Positions 1 to 10,664 of a DNA stretch of 64,000 bases are shown here, one piece after another; within the stretch, counting starts at the first letter, position 1, and every line of letters starts with the position of its first letter. Source of the DNA: Verticillium longisporum. Lineage: Eukaryota > Ascomycota > Sordariomycetes > Glomerellales > Plectosphaerellaceae. The position numbers were made by a program, and so were the translations under genes. The notes below the pieces were generated by a model that had not been told where the DNA came from, did no database searches, and saw only the letters and a list, made by a program, of their open reading frames with translations. Where the stretch lies: positions 6,510,001 to 6,574,000 of the forward strand of contig JAETXT010000003.1 in assembly GCA_019188255.1 (NCBI GenBank), read 5' to 3'.

Positions 1-1866
1 CTGAGCATGGTTGGCAAGGTATCCTGTTTTCTGTGCCTGGTAGGTTCAGTTGTCATCGTTATGAACGCACCACAGCAGTCCGCCGTTGCCACTATTGAGC
101 AAATGCAAGACTTTGTCATCAAGCCTGGATTTCTGTCCTACGCTGGCGTCATCATCATTGGCTTTTTCGTCGCCGCGTTCTGGGCCGGCCCAAAATGGGG
201 CAAGAAGACCATGTTGGTCTACATCTCCATTTGCAGCTGGATCGGAGGTTTGAGCGTTGTCGCTACCCAGGGTCTGGGCGCTGCGATTCTGACCCAGATA
301 GAGGGCACACCGCAGTTCAACAAGTGGTTCATCTATGTCCTCCTCGTTTTCGTCATCGGCACTCTTCTCATTGAGATTGTGTATCTCAACAAGGCGTTGA
401 ATATCTACAATGCTGCCATGGTCACGCCGACCTACTATGTTTACTTCACCAGCACAACCATCATTACGTCGGCCGTGCTTTTCCGAGGCTTCAAAGGCAG
501 CGCCAATCAGATTGTGAGCGTCGTTATGGGTTTCCTAACCATTTGCGCCGGCGTTGTCTTGTTACAATTATCCAAATCCGCCAAGGACGTACCCGATACG
601 GCTGTATTCACAGGAAACTTGGACCAGATTCACACTATCGCCGAGCAGGAGCAGTCTGAAACTGAACCCAAAGCTGACGCCATTCGTGGTGCTGCGGCCA
701 TAGTCCGCAGGTTCTCAGCTACGAGGCAAAAGAGAGAGGCTGAGGAATTCAAGCGACTTCACGAGGAAAAGCAGCGGGAGCAGCTGGCGCCAGTGGGTGA
801 AGACGGGCCGGAGTATGAGTGGGATGGACTCAGACGCAGGAAGACCATGCTTGGAAGCCAAAGCAGCGTCGGGCGGGGCAGGTCCGGCACAGTACGCAGC
901 ACCTTCACCATTCCCCGGACTCCAGAGGTTCACCCGCCTCTTGGCATGTCTCATTTCCCCACGGATGACGAGCTCGCCGATATCGACCGACCCAGCTCGC
1001 CCGGCATGATGTCTAGCATTGCTGGTACGATCCGGAACCGTGCCCGATCCGTATTAACCCCCAACCGACCCGACTTCTCCCTCGACCCCAAGCAACACCC
1101 CCCGATGCCCCCGGTTCCTCTGACGGACATTGCAGTGTCCGGTCACCCAATGAACGACGGAAGCTCTTATCGCACAGGACCTCATGGCTCTGACTATGGC
1201 GTCTCAAACACAGAATATGCAGGCGCCAAGGGTGTATATCATGCCCGGCATGGATCTCACGTCAGTGGTGTTAGCGGCGGCAGCTCCTTCCTCGCACCTA
1301 CGCCACCACCGCACACGGCCAGGAGGCAATTTTCCTTCCAGAACATCTTCAAACGAGGCCAGACATCTTCTTCTGCCGTCGAGGCTGATGACGAGCTCCC
1401 GCATCCCCCACGGTCAGCTGGTCACCTAACGCGCTTCGGTCTGGGATCGCGAGGTAATTCAACTCCTCAGGTTAAGAACGCAACTGAAGAGGAGCAAGCT
1501 GGCCTTGTGAAAGGTGACTCACGATCAATGCCAGCGTTGCCTCGATATGATGACGATGATGACGACGACGACGACGATGATGACGAAAACGACGAGTACT
1601 ACCCGGGAGATGACAAGGGGCATGTTTTGGGACATTCTGGCGATTTATCTTCCCCCCAGGCATCTAGGTACGGTCGAGGCATCACAGGATCGCCACCGAG
1701 TAGGGCACGAGAGGATCAAGAGGCACAAGAGGCAGAGTATGAAGCACAGCGGAGACGGTACAACACATCACGTGGTGGCAGCGAGAGGAGCCCATCACCG
1801 CCGCCACCTCCACCACACAGAACTCCGCCGCATAGAAAAGGGGGCAGCAGGGACGCCTTTATGTGA
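1..1866 (+). CDS. NIPA-family magnesium transporter, 3' part (N-terminus outside window)
   Basis: Multi-pass membrane protein of the NIPA (DUF803, EamA-like) family, which carries Mg2+ across plasma or endosomal membranes. The first visible codons already lie inside the membrane domain, so the gene starts upstream; the ATG at position 7 is probably internal. Roughly six hydrophobic helices fill the first 190 residues, including the family-typical stretch running from 'LNKALNIYNAAMVTPTYYV' into 'FTSTTIITSAVLF'. After that comes a cytosolic, low-complexity tail of about 420 residues rich in Ser, Pro, Arg and His, much longer than in animal NIPAs but usual for filamentous fungi. The tail contains an almost pure Asp run (about 1549-1590, GAT/GAC repeats). 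It ends at a TGA at 1864-1866. The family call rests on motif recall; the transported ion is inferred from the family. Confidence 0.85.
   Translation: MSMVGKVSCFLCLVGSVVIVMNAPQQSAVATIEQMQDFVIKPGFLSYAGVIIIGFFVAAFWAGPKWGKKTMLVYISICSWIGGLSVVATQGLGAAILTQIEGTPQFNKWFIYVLLVFVIGTLLIEIVYLNKALNIYNAAMVTPTYYVYFTSTTIITSAVLFRGFKGSANQIVSVVMGFLTICAGVVLLQLSKSAKDVPDTAVFTGNLDQIHTIAEQEQSETEPKADAIRGAAAIVRRFSATRQKREAEEFKRLHEEKQREQLAPVGEDGPEYEWDGLRRRKTMLGSQSSVGRGRSGTVRSTFTIPRTPEVHPPLGMSHFPTDDELADIDRPSSPGMMSSIAGTIRNRARSVLTPNRPDFSLDPKQHPPMPPVPLTDIAVSGHPMNDGSSYRTGPHGSDYGVSNTEYAGAKGVYHARHGSHVSGVSGGSSFLAPTPPPHTARRQFSFQNIFKRGQTSSSAVEADDELPHPPRSAGHLTRFGLGSRGNSTPQVKNATEEEQAGLVKGDSRSMPALPRYDDDDDDDDDDDDENDEYYPGDDKGHVLGHSGDLSSPQASRYGRGITGSPPSRAREDQEAQEAEYEAQRRRYNTSRGGSERSPSPPPPPPHRTPPHRKGGSRDAFM
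1549..1590 (+). repeat. GAT/GAC trinucleotide tract coding for poly-Asp
   Basis: A run of GAT and GAC codons encodes about 14 consecutive acidic residues in the cytosolic tail of the Mg2+ transporter. Mixed codon use suggests it is not a freshly expanded pure microsatellite, but it may vary in length between strains. Confidence 0.85.
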
Positions 1867-2320
1867 TTGAGTGCCACGCACAGCGGGCTATACCATCATC
1901 ACGGGCGCTATTTGTGGATGAAATGAGCTTCTTCATCCTTTGAATGCATGTAAGAAAGAGCATGACACCAGGCCGCCTAATTGTATAAACGGGATCTGTC
2001 TGGTCTCGAGGGGGATCGACTTGTAAATAGGAGGCGAGCTAGATACACAAGCCATGATGCCCAAGACACTACAGTAGTGTAGTTGATACATGATTAATGA
2101 ACATGTGTTTCGAGTTCTCGTCCACGTACTGAGAATGTTGCAGCTGAAAAAATCCAAAAGGTTTGTAGAAACTCTATGCGACTCTTCAGTTCTTCGAGCG
2201 TGGTTAATACCTGTAAGGAAGTGACCAGGCTAGATGAATATAAGGAGCCGACAATAAATCCTGTTGAGGCCGTTGGAGTCGTATAGCCAGTATACCCTGC
2301 AACAACAAGACTCGAATCGC
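1867..2320. other. Convergent intergenic region, no gene seen
   Basis: 454 bp between the 3' ends of the Mg2+ transporter gene (plus) and the iron permease gene (minus). It must hold both 3' UTRs. I see no long frame, repeat or RNA gene. Confidence 0.6.
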
Positions 2321-3581
2321 CTAATATGCAGTACTTGAAGCTACAGTGGCTTCAGGACTCTGTTTCTCCTGGTTGTCCGGCGAATCCAATGACCCCGAAT
2401 GGCTGGATGAAGGTGACTGAGGGACCGTCTTTGCCTTCATGAATGGCCATCTGCCCTTGACCTCCTTGAAACGGAGAAGGACCAACCAGGTCATGACAAA
2501 GATCCAGTATACATTGTATGAGATGACGGAGCCATAGGTAGCCGAGTTGTTCCATCCGAAGATGGCATTCAGAACACCCCAGCCGCCTCCGCCGTTCAGC
2601 TCGGGGCTGCAGCACTATCCCTCAGGTCAGCCTTACGAACATTCATCAGGAAAAACGAGAGAGGTGTTACGGACGTTGAGGTGCCAGACACTCTTGTCAA
2701 TATCATATGAGCCAGGGCCGCTGCCGACTTCGGCCGCATCCCCTCCTACGGCGTCGTTCCACTTTTGCGCCTCGAAAAACCAGACGGCACGAGAGAAGAG
2801 GCCTGCTGCAACAAGGTACAACAGGCAGGTCGAAACAACAAGGAAGGCCTGGATTCTGGTGGAGGCGCCACTCCTTTGAACGTTGTTAGACATGATACGA
2901 ACAATTTGCACGTAGTAGGACTTACTTGTACAGCAGGAAACCGACGGCAATACCCGCAATCAAACCAACAATGACCGGAAGGGGAACGGCAGACGCAGGG
3001 GCGGAGAAGGTGACGCCAGCCACAAACACGATGGCTTCGATGCCCTCGCGGAGAATGGTAATGAAGGGCAGGACAAACATGATGTACTTTTCGGCAAATC
3101 GCTTGAAGCGCCCCTTCTTGCCGCCCTTGTTGATCGGGGCCTCGAGAGCCTTGGCGAGCTTGATGCGCCACTTTTGCTGCATCTTTCCGACACGCAAGAG
3201 GGCGACACCCATCAGAGTGATGATAATCGAGGCAAACAGGGCAAACGATCCCTCATAATAATACTCATTGGCTTCCCAGCTCACGCGCCCGACACCGTAG
3301 AAGACGCCAATGATGATGCCTGCTACAACTAGACAGAGCAAGAGTCCTGTGCCTACGCCGAGCCAGACCTATTAAAAATAGTCAGTACCCCAGGAGCAAA
3401 TGATATGATCACAATATGAACTTACTTGTCTTCGAAGGATCTTGTAGACACGCTGGTCGCCTTCGGGGCCGCCCAGGGTCTGTTTCAAGAAGGCCATCAA
3501 CACTGAGACGATGATAACCGTCTCGAGTGCCTCGCGGAAAACCACGAGAAAGATGGGGACTGAGAACACATTGACTGTCAT
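2321..3581 (-). CDS. FTR1: High-affinity iron permease Ftr1
   Basis: Plasma-membrane permease that takes up Fe3+ made by the Fet3 ferroxidase in the reductive iron assimilation pathway. Four exons on the minus strand: 3581-3426, 3368-2926, 2873-2675 and 2614-2321, giving 363 residues. Both iron-translocation motifs are present: REALE at residues 16-20 and REGIE at 159-163. Seven hydrophobic helices and the conserved C-terminal stretch beginning [13 protein letters not shown] are seen. The third intron (2674-2615) needs the unusual donor GTCCGT; only this choice restores the family sequence across the junction. The first two introns have ordinary GTAAGT donors. The tail is short and Ser/Pro-rich. 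It is divergent from FET3 with 866 bp between start codons, the usual arrangement for this complex. Start chosen as the only ATG ahead of helix 1. Confidence 0.95.
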
Positions 3582-4447
3582 GATGTCTACCGAGCTTCAG
3601 ATTCCATAAGCTATGATGGTGTTTCTTCTCAGAATGAATTCCCAGGTCGGGCAACTTGGGCAAGATGGAGGGGGACAAGAGATCAGCTTCGAGAAAGAGG
3701 GGGACGACCTAGGTCTACTCTTCCGATCTCTTTCCTCTTGCATGTCGGGACAGCTGCATAGCTAAGGTATGGATAGATTGAAGGGTCCAATGACACGGTT
3801 TGGGCTAAGATCAACTTGACCCGCGATCACGGCTACCGGCACATGGCGCCCCTCTTAGAACTCGTGTTGGGTGGTACCACTTGCGTGACGCTAATGCAAC
3901 GGTAGTCTGACTGAAAAGCTTGTCTTCGCCCACTGATGGCCCAGCCGAGCGACTGAAGGTTTGTACCAAGGCCAATCACTGGAGTCACTTAACGAGTCGC
4001 GCCCAACCTTCGTGCCAGTTAAGGGATAGGACGACATGTTGGCAGATGAAGCTCTGCGGTAAGGGAACATGCCGTGTGCCGAGCTACCACTAGCCGACGG
4101 CGAGGGGTCCAAGCCAGCACCGCATCTTGACTCGCCTTGATCTTCATGGCCAATAGGCTGAGGGATACGTCGTGATGGAGGCGTACAAGGGTTGGTCTGG
4201 GCCTGGCTTATACCTGATTATCAGATTGATAACGCAGCCGTCTGTTCCGTTTCCGATTACCTCGTGCCGATGAAGGTTGGAATGATCGTATCATGTAGAT
4301 CTCGGCTCCGAGGGTACGACCTCTGCTCGCTTCGCACTTTCCTTGACGTCTTTGCCGCTCTTCTCTTTTGCCGTCATTGTTCCTCTCTCCAGGGCCAAGG
4401 GAGCACACCCAGTCTTTAGGAACAGCCGCCTGAAACCTCTATTCGCA
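3582..4447. promoter_or_regulatory. Shared FTR1/FET3 bidirectional promoter
   Basis: 866 bp separates the two divergent start codons. It contains a perfect match to the fungal siderophore/iron GATA-repressor consensus (4218-4226, minus strand) and three CCAAT boxes (3787-3791, 3972-3976 and 4150-4154). In other ascomycetes the GATA factor (SreA, Sre1, Urbs1) represses such pairs when iron is plentiful, and HapX acts with the CCAAT-binding complex. That this promoter works the same way is inference. Confidence 0.7.
4218..4226 (-). promoter_or_regulatory. SreA/Sre1-type iron GATA site (ATCTGATAA)
   Basis: The plus strand reads TTATCAGAT, that is ATCTGATAA on the minus strand, an exact match to the extended ATCWGATAA element bound by fungal iron-responsive GATA factors. 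The base before it also fits the longer (G/A)ATC(T/A)GATAA form. It lies 222 bp upstream of the FET3 ATG. A second GATAA core follows at once (4229-4233, plus strand). Confidence 0.7.
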
Positions 4448-6517
4448 ATGAGATTCAGTCGCCTTGCTCTATCGTTTGGACTCTTGTGTCCGGCCCTCGC
4501 GGCGACTGTCACCTACAATTTCACCATTGAGTGGGTGACAGCGAATCCAGATGGAGCGTTCAACAGGCCGACGATAGGCATCAACGGCCAGTGGCCCATC
4601 CCTCGCATCGATGCCAACGTAGGTGATAGGGTCATTGTTCATGCGCACAATGAGCTCGGAAACCAGTCGACGTCGCTTCATTTCCACGGCCTCTTCATGA
4701 ACAATGCAACACATATGGACGGACCGTCCATGGTTACGCAATGCGCCATTCTTCCAGGTTCATCCATGACGTATAATTTTACAGTCAGTCGAGTCCTCGT
4801 CGCACAGAAATGTCAATTCTAACAGGAACAGATCGACCAACCTGGCACATACTGGTATCACTCACATACCCAGAGCCAGTACCCAGATGGTCTGAGAGGC
4901 CCTCTGGTCATTCACGACCCAGACTCACCCTTCAAAGACGAGTACAGCGAGGAGATCGTGTTGACTCTCTCGGATTGGTACCATGAGCAGATGCAAGTTC
5001 TCATTCCTCGATTCTTGACAAAGTCAAATCCAACGGGCGCGGAACCGGTCCCACAGGCAGCTTTGATGAACGAAACCCAGAACCTGGCCCTTTCTGTCGA
5101 GCCCGGCAAGACGTACTTGATCAGGGTCATCAACATGGCGGCTTTTGCCGCCCAGTATCTCTGGTTTGAGGGACACAACATCTCCATTGTCGAGGTTGAT
5201 GGTATCTACACCAAGCCCGCAGAAGCCAGCATGATCTACTTGGCTGCGGCGCAAAGGTGCAGCTTCTTATTGACGACTCGAAACGACACAAGCCAGAACT
5301 TTCCAATTGTGGGAAGCATGGACACTGTAGGTCTCTTCGCCTGAACTATCTGACAAGTCTGCTGACAGCCATACTCAGGACCTTTTCGACCAACTGCCTG
5401 ATGACCTCAACTGGAATGTAACCGGCTGGCTGGTGTACGACGATGCGAAGGACAAGCCGGCGCCTGCGATCGTTGACACTTTCGAGCCGTTCGATGACAT
5501 GACACTGGTACCTCAAGACGAGCTGGAAAGGTACGGGGAGCCTGGCCATACCGTCGAGCTCGATGTGGTCATGGGCAACCTGGGCGATGGCGCCAATTAT
5601 GCCTTCTTCAACAACATTACATACGCGCATCCCAAGGTCCCGACTCTGTACACTGCGCTCACATCAGGAGATCTTGCGACGAACCCCCAGGTGTACGGCG
5701 AATACACTCACAGCTTTGTCCTGGAGAAGGATGAGATTGTTCAGATTGTCTTAAACAACCTTGACCCCGGACGACACCCCTTCCACCTTCACGGTCACGC
5801 CTTCCAGGCGCTTCACCGATCTGTCGAAGAAGGCGGAACATTTGAGGATGCTCATCTGACTGAGGACGATTTCCCCAAGGTTCCCATGCGACGCGATACC
5901 CTGGTCGTGTGGCCGAACGGGAACATCGTTTTGAGGTTCAAGGCAGACAACCCTGGTATGTTTCTCATCTGGTGAGGCTCATGTGGAATCGCATTACTGA
6001 CAGTGACCAGGCATCTGGTTATTCCATTGCCACATTGAGTGGCATGTCACGTCAGGTCTCATGGCGACCTTTGGTGAGGGCCCTCTGGAGCTCCAGAAGA
6101 CAATCGCCATCCCGCAAGACCATTTCGATGTCTGCACAGCAGGTGATGTGCCTGTCGCGGGTAATGCCGCAGCGAATACGCAGAACTTGTTGGATCTTAA
6201 GGGCCAAAATACCCCGCCACGACCTCTGCCAGGAGGGTGAGTATTCTTTAAGAGAAGTTTATGGTGATAACGAGGCACAGCTAACGTCTTTCAGCTTCAC
6301 TACTCGGGGCATCGTCGCTTTCGTCTTCAGCTGCATCGCTGGCGTGCTGGGTGTTTGCGTTGTTGCATGGTATGGCTTGGCTGGTCCCACGGGCGGAGAA
6401 TCCGACTTCCAAGAAGACTACGACTTGGTGACTAGCGAATCTTCGAGAGCCTTGCCCGATGCGCTGGCGAGAGCGAATGGTACCGAGACTGAAGCTCATG
6501 GCATCAGATCAGCTTGA
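4448..6517 (+). CDS. FET3: Iron transport multicopper ferroxidase Fet3
   Basis: Cell-surface multicopper oxidase that oxidises Fe2+ to Fe3+ with O2 and hands it to Ftr1. Five exons: 4448-4783, 4832-5326, 5379-5955, 6011-6236 and 6295-6517, giving 618 residues. The protein opens with a signal peptide ending near ALAATVTY. Copper-binding motifs are complete: HFHG and WYHSHT in the first cupredoxin domain, HPFHLHGH and FHCHIEWH in the last. A single C-terminal hydrophobic segment (from [15 protein letters not shown]) anchors it in the membrane, which separates Fet3 from secreted laccases. A short acidic and Ser-rich cytosolic tail follows. Intron 1 uses GTCAGT; the others have standard donors. 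The upstream in-frame ATG at 4343 would add residues before the signal peptide and was not chosen. Confidence 0.95.
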
Positions 6518-6966
6518 TAGGCCACGAAGTGTGCATATCTTACGGCATTGGTGAAGAGATTATGTCTGTAGGAGTATCTGAGAGACATCGAGGAGGAGAA
6601 AGAGGCGAAATGTATGGAGTAAACTCTGCATGGGCTCCCAAGTCACGGAAGGGCTTGCTCGGGAATTTGGTGTATCCGCGAAGTATTCCTGAGCCTGAAG
6701 TGAAATGAACACCCGCTTTCAAGTTCTTCCGAGGTGAAATCCACTGATCGTAGACGAATGCTCGCGAGCTATTGACCTGGGATATCCAAAGCACCTCGGA
6801 TTTGCAGCACCACAACTCTCATGCATCAGCTTGTACCCAAGTGAGAGATCAGAGCCTCAAGATTGTCATGGAATGGCAACTATTCCCTTCTCCCAATTTC
6901 AACCTATTTTCGACAGCTTTTGTCACCGTCTTCATGTGGGAACCTCCTTAGATCACCACGACCCAT
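6518..6966. other. Convergent intergenic region, no gene seen
   Basis: About 450 bp between the 3' ends of FET3 and the secreted beta-propeller gene, presumably 3' UTRs. No structured feature recognised. Confidence 0.55.
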
Positions 6967-7944
6967 TTACTGAGCAGCCATCTTTGCCCAAGCAATGGTG
7001 CCGCCGAGACGACCTCCCTTCTCGTAAAACAGATATGTCAAGCCATTACGCGTAACGACAACTGGCGAGGCCACACGATCTCCGCTATTGTCGCCCCTGC
7101 CGTTAAACAGCATAATAGGCTTATCACCAACCTTGCGCAGCGTGCGATCAATCGTACGAGCGTACGCCTTGCCGCTGGAAGCATGATATATGATGTAGTT
7201 CTGCCCCCTCCAGTTCCACAGCTCACCAGCCGAGACGTTGGCACCTTCCTCGGGGCCGGGTGCCACGACGTAGTCGGGGCTGACGGTCCAGGTCTTGCCG
7301 TCGATCGACTCGGCGAGGCGGATGCGGCGGATGTTGTCACGCTCGTTGCCCATGTAAAACATGCCATAGTTGTAACGCGAGTTCGGATCCGGGTGCCTGA
7401 AGACGCGCGCGTAGCTCGTCTCGGTCACGGCGGGTCCACCCATGGCGTTGGTGACGGCGACGCCGCCGTAGCCAAACTTGATGCCGTCGTCCGAGTAGGC
7501 CCAGCGGGTGACGGAGTTGCTGCCGTGAAAGTACATGATCATGCGACCCTTTCCCTCGTTCGCTTCCAGGTTCCAGATGGCATCCGGACTCGAGACGTGT
7601 GGGACGTTGTAGTGTGAGCCCCAGGACCGTGAAATGACGGGGTTGTTGGGATACTCTGTCCAGGGCCCCTCGAGGCTGTCCGAGTACCGAAGCGAGATGC
7701 CGCCGGGATCGTCGTGAGGCGCATAGTAAATGTACCACTCAGCTCGAGCATTGTTCAGCCAGCGTCCGGCATGAAATACGCTGGGGAATATGAACTCATT
7801 GGTCGGGTTGTAGATGGAGGTGGGCTTGTCGGTGATTATGCCCTTGTGCCAAAAGACAGGCCACCCAGCTGGTGGAGTTTGCGTCTGGGCGCTTGCCAAG
7901 ACGGCGACGAGGGTCCCAAGGAAGATATGAGCGAGGAACTTCAT
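6967..7944 (-). CDS. Secreted five-bladed beta-propeller protein, GH43-like
   Basis: Single-exon gene for 325 residues. A clear signal peptide (MKFLAHIFLGTLVAVLASA) is followed by a domain with repeated 'D(S/D)…GPWTEY' and 'AESIDGKTW' phrases, the pattern of five-bladed beta-propeller glycosidases such as GH43/GH62 arabinanases and related hypothetical secreted proteins. Recognisable stretches are 'AEWYIYYAPHDDPGGISLRY', 'MIMYFHG', 'YNYGMFYMGNER' and 'YIIYHASSGK'. It probably acts outside the cell on plant or fungal polysaccharide, but I cannot fix the family or substrate, nor be sure of the catalytic acids without an alignment. It is divergent from the MFS permease gene. ATG at 7942-7944 sits directly before the signal peptide. 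Confidence 0.75.
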   Translation of the reverse strand: MKFLAHIFLGTLVAVLASAQTQTPPAGWPVFWHKGIITDKPTSIYNPTNEFIFPSVFHAGRWLNNARAEWYIYYAPHDDPGGISLRYSDSLEGPWTEYPNNPVISRSWGSHYNVPHVSSPDAIWNLEANEGKGRMIMYFHGSNSVTRWAYSDDGIKFGYGGVAVTNAMGGPAVTETSYARVFRHPDPNSRYNYGMFYMGNERDNIRRIRLAESIDGKTWTVSPDYVVAPGPEEGANVSAGELWNWRGQNYIIYHASSGKAYARTIDRTLRKVGDKPIMLFNGRGDNSGDRVASPVVVTRNGLTYLFYEKGGRLGGTIAWAKMAAQ

Positions 7945-8647
7945 AGTGTCTCGAGATGAACCTGAAATGAGAGTTAGATATTCTGTACGTCCTAGAGAGT
8001 GTTTGTTCGAGGCAGAGCCCTCAACTTATAAGCACGGCACTTGCGCTACCCAGGATGCTGCTGCGCCGCCATCCTTTGCCAATGCCACTGTGCAGAGGCG
8101 GGTGAGCGCTGGAAGGATTCGCAGCAGTGGGTATATTCCCTAGTGAGGCCCCGTATCGGAGAGGTCCAAACCAGAGACATCTTTCGAGGCCCCTTGGCGG
8201 AGGCTGACAGGCAGCAAATGGTTGAGATGCTAGTGCAGGTGGACGTGGGGGGTACGTGTCGCCATGCGGGTGTGAACCTCACCTTCTGGTACCCAATACC
8301 GCCAAGCCACTCAGTGGTGCCATCCGTGCTGGACTCGGATGATAAATCCCCGAGCACAGTTCCTGATGCAGTCATCTTTATTGTCACAATATCGATGGCA
8401 TCCGGACATCAAGTCGACCTACCTAGGTACCTATGTAGGTAGGTACCGTAACAAACTCTGGAATTTTCGCATGATTACAGCATGACTTTGCGCTTATGTA
8501 ATCACCGATGTCGCCGCCCGGGTGATTCCGCTCTTCACAGCAAAAGTTGTATGACTGAAGGACGAGGACTGTAGACTCCCTTGGAATTCTGTGAGAAACA
8601 CCAACAGCCGCAAGCTCTCAACAGACGAGACGGACCAGCCTCTGACG
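7945..8647. promoter_or_regulatory. Divergent promoter region between glycosidase-like and MFS genes
   Basis: 703 bp between two divergent starts. It includes a palindromic CCTACCTAGGTACC / GGTAGGTACC block at 8418-8447 that recurs elsewhere in the window. I did not find a specific, well-known operator. Confidence 0.4.
8418..8447. repeat. TAGGTAGGTACCT palindromic repeat block
   Basis: Dense, overlapping copies of CCTAGGTA/TAGGTACC that read nearly the same on both strands. Related blocks occur at 18372, 27366 and 60147, always between genes. Confidence 0.6.
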
Positions 8648-10440
8648 ATGGCTGCCAATCAGCCCGAGGATGTGGTTTCCGATAGGAACCAGACTTCCAG
8701 CACATCCAGTCTCACGACGAGGAATGTCAGTGAGGAGAAACTAGTGAGAAAACTAGACTTGTACCTCATCCCCCTGGTAATGCTTTTGTATCTCATGAGC
8801 TTTCTCGACCGGTATGCTTTCCCATCCTTAAAAAAATTGGGGGGTGTAATGAACGATTACTTACACTCTGGAACAAAAAAAGTGTTAACATTGGCAATGC
8901 TCGCCTATACAATCTCGAAGAGGACCTTGGGCTCGTCGGCAACCAGTTTCAGGTCGCTGTCTCGATCCTCTTTGTGACCTACATCTTGTTCGAGGTTCCT
9001 TCCAATCTCGTGCTTAAGCGCTTCACGCCACGCCGCTGGATAGCCTTCATCACATGCGCCTGGGGCATTGTCGCGACCTTGACGGGCCTTGTCAACTCGT
9101 ACGGCGCGCTCCTCGCCTGCCGCCTCCTGCTCGGCATCTTCGAGGCCGGTTTGTTCCCGGGTCTGAACGTTTACCTCACCTTCTTCTATACCAAGCACGA
9201 GCTCGCCCTGCGTGTGGGATACCTCTTCGTGTCGGCCGCTATCGCTGGCGCGCTTGGTGGTCTGCTCGCGTACGGCATCGGACACATGGATGGCGTTCAG
9301 GGCATGAGCGGCTGGCGGTGGATCATGATCATCGAGGGCATCCCGACTTTTGTGCTCGGCATAATCACGTACTGGGCCCTGCCGAATGACCCCGCCACCG
9401 CCTACTTCTTTACCGAGGAGGAGAAAGTCATCATGGCTGCGAGACTGGGCCGGGAGTACGGCCAGACGAAGAGCGCCCAGGAATTCGACCGGCGCGACAT
9501 GGTCAAGGCCTTCCGTGACTGGAAAGTTTGGATGTTCTGCATCGGGCTCTTTGGCGCAGACACCATGTTATACGGTGAGTCGCCACCATTATCGAGCCAC
9601 AGCAAGGCTCATAAAGGCGATCTGTTGACTGACTCTGCTTGACCAGGATTTTCCACGTTCCTGCCCACCATTATCCGTGGCCTCGGCGACTGGACGGTGG
9701 CTCAAGTCCAGCTCCTCACGGTCCCGTGCTACTTCCTCGGCGCCGCGACGTACATGTGCATCGCATACCTCTCGGACCGCGCACGCAAGCGCGGACTATT
9801 CTGCGTCATTTACGGTACCATCAGTGGCGTTGGTTACGGCGTGCGGATATCCCGGACATCCCAGGGCGTGCACTATTTTGGGTGTGTACAGGGACCGCAG
9901 CTTCTTAGCACCACACTCTTCTTGCTGACCCATGATAGATGTTTCCTCGTAGCCACCGGACTCTACGTCGTCGTCGGGCTTCCGCTCGCCTGGGTGAGTC
10001 GCATTCCACCTGCTCCCCTTCCCTGCTATTTTGGAACGATGTTGCTGACGACGCGCTCATAGCTGCCGAACAACTCTCCCAGATATGGAAAGAGAACTAC
10101 AGCCAACGGAATGCAACTTTCGACGGGTAACTGTGCAGGCATTATGGCGCCATTCATCTAGTACGTTTCTTCTCATCTTGAACGTGACAACCTGAGCTGT
10201 CAACTGACTTTGCGCGTCCTCAGCGGTTCTGCCGACGGGCCGCGGTACATTCGTGGTCACGCCACGACACTTGCCATGGTGAGCATGGCAACATGCATCT
10301 ATGCTTTCATGTGGTGGTATTTCAACCGCCAGAATAACCAGCGGGATCGCGGCGAACTCTCTGACAAGCACCGCGACCTTTCGGAGGAAGAGCTAGCAGA
10401 GCTGGGGGACGAAAGCCCGCATTTTCGCTACACGATATAG
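8648..10440 (+). CDS. MFS permease, Dal5/allantoate (anion:cation symporter) family
   Basis: Twelve-helix plasma-membrane permease of the fungal Dal5/Tna1/Fen2-like group, whose members import allantoate, nicotinate, pantothenate or similar organic anions with protons. Six exons: 8648-8811, 8883-9574, 9647-9881, 9939-9993, 10063-10160 and 10224-10440, giving 486 residues. The first helix begins 'LDLYLIPLVMLLYLMSFLDR', followed by 'VNIGNARLYNLEEDLGLVG', both classic for the family; 'GLFPGLNVYLTFFYTKHEL' is the typical helix 4-5 region. The start is ATG 8648; the frame is open further upstream only with non-ATG codons. Intron 3 has a GTGTGT donor. The C-terminus is charged. Substrate unknown; regulation not visible. 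Confidence 0.88.
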
Positions 10441-10664
10441 ACTTGATACACAAGAGCCAGCGGCGCGAGGCGCACGCAACCTCTTTTGTCCATACTTTTC
10501 CAGCCCGTTTGTATTTCGATCATGATAATGCCATGCCGTCTCGAAGCAACTAATCACCAGACCCACAGCTAACTAAATAGCAAAAGAAGAAAAAAACACA
10601 AGAGTCTCGGGTATCCCTAAACGCCCCAGTCATTCGTCGAGACATGTACAGTCTTTCCCTGCGC

